Origin: Candidatus Saccharimonadota bacterium
GTDB taxonomy: Bacteria; Patescibacteriota; Saccharimonadia; Saccharimonadales; JACDFO01
Direction: 5' to 3'
NCBI GenBank assembly: GCA_013815785.1
Contig: JACDFO010000010.1
Span: 1 to 23,875 of the forward strand
DNA length: 23,875 nt
Positions within the stretch are counted from its first letter, which is position 1. Every line of letters begins with the position of its first letter. Shown here one piece after another: positions 20,561 to 23,875 of the stretch. The notes below the pieces were generated by a model. It had not been told where the DNA came from. It made no database searches and saw only the letters and a program-made list of their open reading frames with translations. The translations under genes were made by a program, and so were the position numbers.

Positions 20561-21133
20561 ATGTTAGCAAGAATAATTGAAGAAGCGACAGATGCAGTTG
20601 CAGCAGCCGTGAACGGTGTTGATAATATTTTGGATGCGATTACAGGCAGCGTTAAAAACCAAATAGTAGGTGTACTGCAGGGATCAGGTGAGATAGCCGG
20701 TTCTGGCGTTGAGGCAGTCGCATCAGTCGCCAGTGGGGCTATTAAAGGTGCTGGCCAAGTAGGGGGATCACTAACAGATACGATTTATGGAACCATGAGC
20801 GGCGTCGTTAAAGGTGCTGGTGAAGTTGGTGGAGATGTTATATCGGTTGTTGGCGGAGCAGCAGAAGGTATCGTGAAAGCAACGTCCGAAACCGGTGGTG
20901 ACATAGGCTCAGCTGCCGTAACAGCAGTAGAGGGAGCCATTAAGTCTGCCGGTGATGTCGGAGCCGACACTTCCGAAGCAGCCAAGTCCGCAGTTGGTGG
21001 TGCTATGAACGCAGCAACTAGCGTCGGTGGGGATGCCGTAGAAACAGTCCGAAGCGCACTACTATCAGCAGCTGCCTTGCCACGAGATGTGATTGAATCA
21101 GCCTTACGTGGTAGCGATGACAAAAAAGAATAA
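20561..21133 (+). CDS. 22-residue-repeat amphipathic protein
   Basis: A 190-residue protein rich in Gly, Ala, Val and Ser. Six consecutive 22-residue units fill residues 35-166 (35-56 degenerate, then 57, 79, 101, 123 and 145). The pattern is x-x-G-x-x-K/N-x-A-x-E/D-V-G-G-D then a small-residue stretch. There is no signal peptide or membrane helix. A period of 22 (2 x 11) is typical of amphipathic helices that lie on lipid, as in apolipoproteins, and of LEA-type stress proteins. Either role is a hypothesis. AGGAGG at 20551-20556 is only 4 nt from the ATG. A TATACT box at 20508-20513 is a possible promoter. Confidence 0.72.
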   Translation: MLARIIEEATDAVAAAVNGVDNILDAITGSVKNQIVGVLQGSGEIAGSGVEAVASVASGAIKGAGQVGGSLTDTIYGTMSGVVKGAGEVGGDVISVVGGAAEGIVKATSETGGDIGSAAVTAVEGAIKSAGDVGADTSEAAKSAVGGAMNAATSVGGDAVETVRSALLSAAALPRDVIESALRGSDDKKE

Positions 21134-21171
21134 TCTTAACATTACTCCTTAGAACCACAACTGTACAACTA

Positions 21172-21199
21172 TTGTCGACTATGCTTTCTGGTATATACT
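21172..21199 (+). promoter_or_regulatory. Promoter of the second CxCx4C gene, leaderless
   Basis: TTGTCG (21172-21177), a 16-bp spacer and TATACT (21194-21199), then exactly 6 nt to ATG 21206. Confidence 0.65.
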
Positions 21200-21205
21200 G
21201 ATTTC

Positions 21206-21526
21206 ATGAGTGACAACTTGTCTAAAGACCGCTTGGTTCGTAATGAGCAAATTCTTCGTGATAAAAACACTAGTGCTAAAAATGCTATAAAAAAGTACTT
21301 TCGTAATAATTCAAAAGTAAAAGCGACACCAATAGATTTTGTCTGTGAGTGCTCCGCATTAGACTGCGATGAACGCGTCAAGCTCTCAATAAATGCCTAC
21401 GAAAAAATTCATCAGCGTAAAGACCGTTTTGCCATTGCCAAAGGGCATGAAACACCGATTGTTGAAAAGCTAGTAGCTGATAAACAAAATTTTGGAGTCG
21501 TAGAAAAACACGAGCTTAACGCGTAG
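21206..21526 (+). CDS. CxCx4C-motif protein (paralogue 2)
   Basis: A 106-residue soluble protein. An N-terminal helix (DRLVRNEQILRDKN, 8-21) and a basic linker precede Cys47-x-Cys49-x4-Cys54, then RVKLSINAYEKIHQRKDRFAI, the KGHETPIVEK segment and GVVEKHE near the end. It aligns along its length with the protein at 19256-19642 (CEC, Y-x-KIH, F-x-I, VVxK), so the two are paralogues about 1.6 kb apart. It is missing the acidic linker of the other copy. The His in KGH may complete a metal site with the Cys triad. Function unknown. Confidence 0.75.
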   Translation: MSDNLSKDRLVRNEQILRDKNTSAKNAIKKYFRNNSKVKATPIDFVCECSALDCDERVKLSINAYEKIHQRKDRFAIAKGHETPIVEKLVADKQNFGVVEKHELNA

Positions 21527-21563
21527 TCATTCGCCACCGCATCTCTGCTATGATGTTATTAAG

Positions 21564-22739
21564 ATGAGCTACGAAAAAATTAAACGACTGTTTTATACAT
21601 TCGCATTTTTCGATGATTTTCTACTTATTTATCCTTTGTACGCAATCTTGTTTTCAGAAAAGGGGTTAAACCCAGCACAAATTTCAAGTCTGTTTATTGC
21701 CTGGTCCGTAACAGGATTTTTACTAGAGGTTCCATCGGGTTCGGCAGCCGATAAATATCCTCGCAGAACCGTACTGTTATTCGCAATCGCCGTGCGGACA
21801 CTGGCATTTACCGCTTGGCTGGTAGAACCTACCTACAGCGGTTTTCTAACCGGGTTTATACTGTGGGGCATCAGCGGTGCCTTTGTATCTGGAACAGAAG
21901 AAGCGTTGGTTTATGATGAGCTAACCCGGGTAAAAAAGACGTCGCAGTATAGCAAAGTAACTGGACGCATGGAAAGTCTGAGGATTGTTGCATTTATTCT
22001 AGCCAGCTTCTTAGCCAGTTTGCTAGCCAATCGTGGCTATAGCATAATCTTGATTCTTAGCAGTGCCTCGGTGACTCTGTCGGCGGCGCCAATCTATTTG
22101 CTTCCCAAAACTAAAGCAGTTGAATCAACCGACGAAACTAAGTACTTTACCTATGTAAAGACGGGCATTAAGCTGGTACTAAAAAATAGCAGACTTTTGT
22201 TTATAATCGGTTTTGCATCCATCATAGTCGGTCTTGGAGCAGCCGATGAATACTTTAATCTGCTTTTCGACGAAAAAGGGTTTTCGAATAGTCGGATTGC
22301 TATTCTGGTGGGCGTTGTATCCCTATTTGGTGCACTAGGTACCGCCTTTGCACATAAATTAGAAAATAAAAAAGTACCTGTTTTTGGGGTCTTACTTGTA
22401 GCCGCCAGTCTATTGTTAACTTCGACATTGGTGCCGGCCGGGCTAGTTCCAATTATATTAGGGCTGTACCTAGCACTTACTTACATAGTGGGAGTGCTCT
22501 TTAATACGTATTTGCAGCAGGAGGCAACTGATGCAAACCGTGCAACCATGACTTCCGTCCAAAGTTTAGCTATAGAATTTTTCGTTATCATAACCTACTG
22601 TTTATTCGCAATAGCCAGCCAATTTGAAAGCTATAACTTTAGCTTCCAAGTACTAGCGATTATTCTTTTTGTGATTGCAATTGTCTATGCGATTGTAAGT
22701 AGAGTTTCTAAAACATGGAATAATCTCAGGATTACATAA
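21564..22739 (+). CDS. MFS transporter
   Basis: A 391-residue protein with about twelve hydrophobic segments. The loop between helices 2 and 3 (PSGSAADKYPRRTVLL, about 57-72) is the MFS motif A, and a charged central loop near 185-200 separates the halves. The segment SGTEEALVYDELT resembles a subfamily of MFS proteins without known substrate. TATGAT at 21549-21554 ends 9 nt before the ATG and no ribosome-binding site is visible. The hydrolase gene begins directly after its stop, so the two are cotranscribed. Export of a small molecule acted on by the hydrolase is possible but unproven. Confidence 0.88.
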   Translation: MSYEKIKRLFYTFAFFDDFLLIYPLYAILFSEKGLNPAQISSLFIAWSVTGFLLEVPSGSAADKYPRRTVLLFAIAVRTLAFTAWLVEPTYSGFLTGFILWGISGAFVSGTEEALVYDELTRVKKTSQYSKVTGRMESLRIVAFILASFLASLLANRGYSIILILSSASVTLSAAPIYLLPKTKAVESTDETKYFTYVKTGIKLVLKNSRLLFIIGFASIIVGLGAADEYFNLLFDEKGFSNSRIAILVGVVSLFGALGTAFAHKLENKKVPVFGVLLVAASLLLTSTLVPAGLVPIILGLYLALTYIVGVLFNTYLQQEATDANRATMTSVQSLAIEFFVIITYCLFAIASQFESYNFSFQVLAIILFVIAIVYAIVSRVSKTWNNLRIT

Positions 22740-23510
22740 ATGATATTGAACTACATCGATAAAGGCGAGGGAAAACCAATTGTTTTTTTACATGGTCTAG
22801 CAGCTTCTCTAAACTACTGGAATTCTTATGTAGCAGAGTTGTCAAAAACTAATCGCGTTATAGTAGTAGATCTTTTGGGTTTTGGGCGCTCCCCGCAGTC
22901 AGCTAGCGATTACACGCCAGAGACTCATGTGCAGGCAATAAGACAAACTTTAGAATCGCTTAATGTTCATGAGCCGCTTACGCTGGTTGGGCACTCTATG
23001 GGTGCATTAATCGCGCTCAAGTTTGCTGCTGGTTTTCCAAACGAAATATCTAGATTAGTCTTAGCGGGTATGCCGATTTTTAAAAGTGAAGAAGAAGCCA
23101 AAAAAGACATCACAAAATCAAAAAAGCGATTTAAATATGCATACTATGGTCTAAGCTCGCGCGTTTTATGCACTACCTGGTGTTACGCACTTCGCCCCAT
23201 AAGCAAACGGCTCGCTCCGTTGTATCTGCCTAAACTACCGAAAGCAGTCGCCGAAGATTCGGTGCTGCATACCTGGCGTTCGTATTCAGAAAGTTTACAT
23301 AACGTAATCGAAGCCCAGAACGTTAGCGAGGATTTACATAAACTGAAAATACCGACGGTTTTAATTTATGGCAACAAGGATAGCCAAGTAGTTTTGCGAA
23401 ACGCGAAGCTGCCAAAAGTTATTCCTGAGCATGTGGATGTCGTAATACTAGAGGGAACTCACAATCTGCCATTAGAAAAACAAAAAGAGGTGCTTGGATT
23501 TATTCGGTAG
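22740..23510 (+). CDS. Alpha/beta-fold hydrolase
   Basis: A 256-residue protein with the full alpha/beta hydrolase set: oxyanion-hole HGLAAS (18-23), nucleophile Ser86 in GHSMG, the acid Asp214 in YGNKDSQ and His241 in EGTHNLP. A cap region (about 115-185) is unusually basic and Tyr/Trp-rich. There is no signal peptide, so it is cytoplasmic. Its ATG follows the MFS stop without a gap, implying translational coupling. The substrate, probably an ester, amide or similar bond, cannot be predicted. Confidence 0.9.
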   Translation: MILNYIDKGEGKPIVFLHGLAASLNYWNSYVAELSKTNRVIVVDLLGFGRSPQSASDYTPETHVQAIRQTLESLNVHEPLTLVGHSMGALIALKFAAGFPNEISRLVLAGMPIFKSEEEAKKDITKSKKRFKYAYYGLSSRVLCTTWCYALRPISKRLAPLYLPKLPKAVAEDSVLHTWRSYSESLHNVIEAQNVSEDLHKLKIPTVLIYGNKDSQVVLRNAKLPKVIPEHVDVVILEGTHNLPLEKQKEVLGFIR

Positions 23511-23537
23511 TTTCGCTTAAGATAGCGAATAGGAAGT

Positions 23538-23875
23538 TTATGGTTTTAATCTGGCAGCGAATTTCTGGCGTAATTTCTGAAGCTTCGGGTTAATAATGAC
23601 CTGACAGTAGGCTTGTTCAGGATTCGTTTCGAAATAATTTTGGTGATAATCTTCCCCGGGGTAAAAAGTTACTAATGGCTCTAATTCTGTTACGACAGGA
23701 TCATCCCAGAGCGCTTGAACCGACTTTATGGATTCCTCGGCTATCTGTTTCTGTGAATCATTAGAATAAAAAATAACAGACCTGTACTGAGGGCCTATGT
23801 CGTTACCTTGGCGATTTAGTGTTGTTGGGTCATGAATCGCCCAAAAGATGTCCAAAATTTCCGCTAGTCTAATAA
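23538..23875 (-). CDS. msrA: Peptide methionine-S-sulfoxide reductase MsrA, C-terminal part
   Basis: The frame stays open to the window edge (residues IRLAEILDIFWAIHDPTT at the boundary), so this is the C-terminal two thirds of a longer gene and not a complete 105-residue protein. The MsrA signatures are HDPTTLNRQGNDIGPQYRS and the C-terminal PGEDYHQNYFETNP with YCQVIINPKL. MsrA reduces the S-epimer of methionine sulfoxide. The catalytic GCFW-type Cys lies outside the window. The gene is convergent with the hydrolase, 27 bp away. Confidence 0.93.
   Translation of the reverse strand, partial: IRLAEILDIFWAIHDPTTLNRQGNDIGPQYRSVIFYSNDSQKQIAEESIKSVQALWDDPVVTELEPLVTFYPGEDYHQNYFETNPEQAYCQVIINPKLQKLRQKFAARLKP

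Noticed and set aside
20785..21123. 112-codon minus-strand frame opposite the 22-residue-repeat gene
   Set aside because: A shadow of a repetitive, low-complexity coding sequence; it has no ribosome-binding site or recognisable motif.

Overview
The window is gene-dense bacterial chromosome with standard stop codons: TGA ends several clear genes, for example at 68-70 and 9324-9326. Together with the small compact genes, leaderless-type starts and sortase-linked surface proteins, it fits a Patescibacteria/CPR member, most probably Saccharibacteria-like. That placement is inference, because there is no rRNA or ribosomal-protein marker here.

Layout. 1-1659 is a carotenoid block: the 5' end of a CrtI/CrtD-type desaturase, a cruF-like hydratase gene, and a divergent UbiA prenyltransferase. 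This trio matches the C50 bacterioruberin pathway of haloarchaea. 1696-3738 holds two unrecognised genes and a tRNA-dihydrouridine synthase. 3884-8741 is a cell-surface locus: a membrane-anchored low-complexity protein, three secreted Asn/Asp-rich repeat proteins (one with four repeats of about 102 residues, one ending in an LPATG sorting signal) and a sortase. 8781-11330 carries a MauE/DoxX-like membrane protein, a diacylglycerol-kinase-family enzyme and a secreted protein. 11340-11790 holds a CAU-anticodon tRNA with its leader, terminator and a truncated 3' copy. Next come an FtsB-like division protein and a membrane-anchored GH10 xylanase. 13539-17379 is a minus-strand cassette of DUF4331, TPR and HupE/UreJ genes, flanked by two decayed 5' ends of one MFS transporter gene. 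17757-19642 holds an SDR-like protein, a DM13 protein, a 35-residue membrane peptide and a CxCx4C protein. 19733-20212 is the initiator tRNA locus. 20292-23875 has a small unknown protein, a 22-residue-repeat protein, a second CxCx4C paralogue, an MFS transporter, an alpha/beta hydrolase and the 3' part of msrA.

The most notable signals are regulatory or RNA-level. (i) Three promoters (upstream of the surface locus, the DUF4331 cassette and a 35-residue gene) share G(C/T)GAGATTT-N3-ACAG(A/C)C-N18 and a -10 box, suggesting a common regulon. (ii) The two CAU tRNA genes share a hairpin-containing leader of about 110 nt, and each is followed by a truncated copy of its own 3' end. (iii) Several genes have a TATACT-type -10 box exactly 6 nt before ATG, so transcription should start at or next to the start codon.
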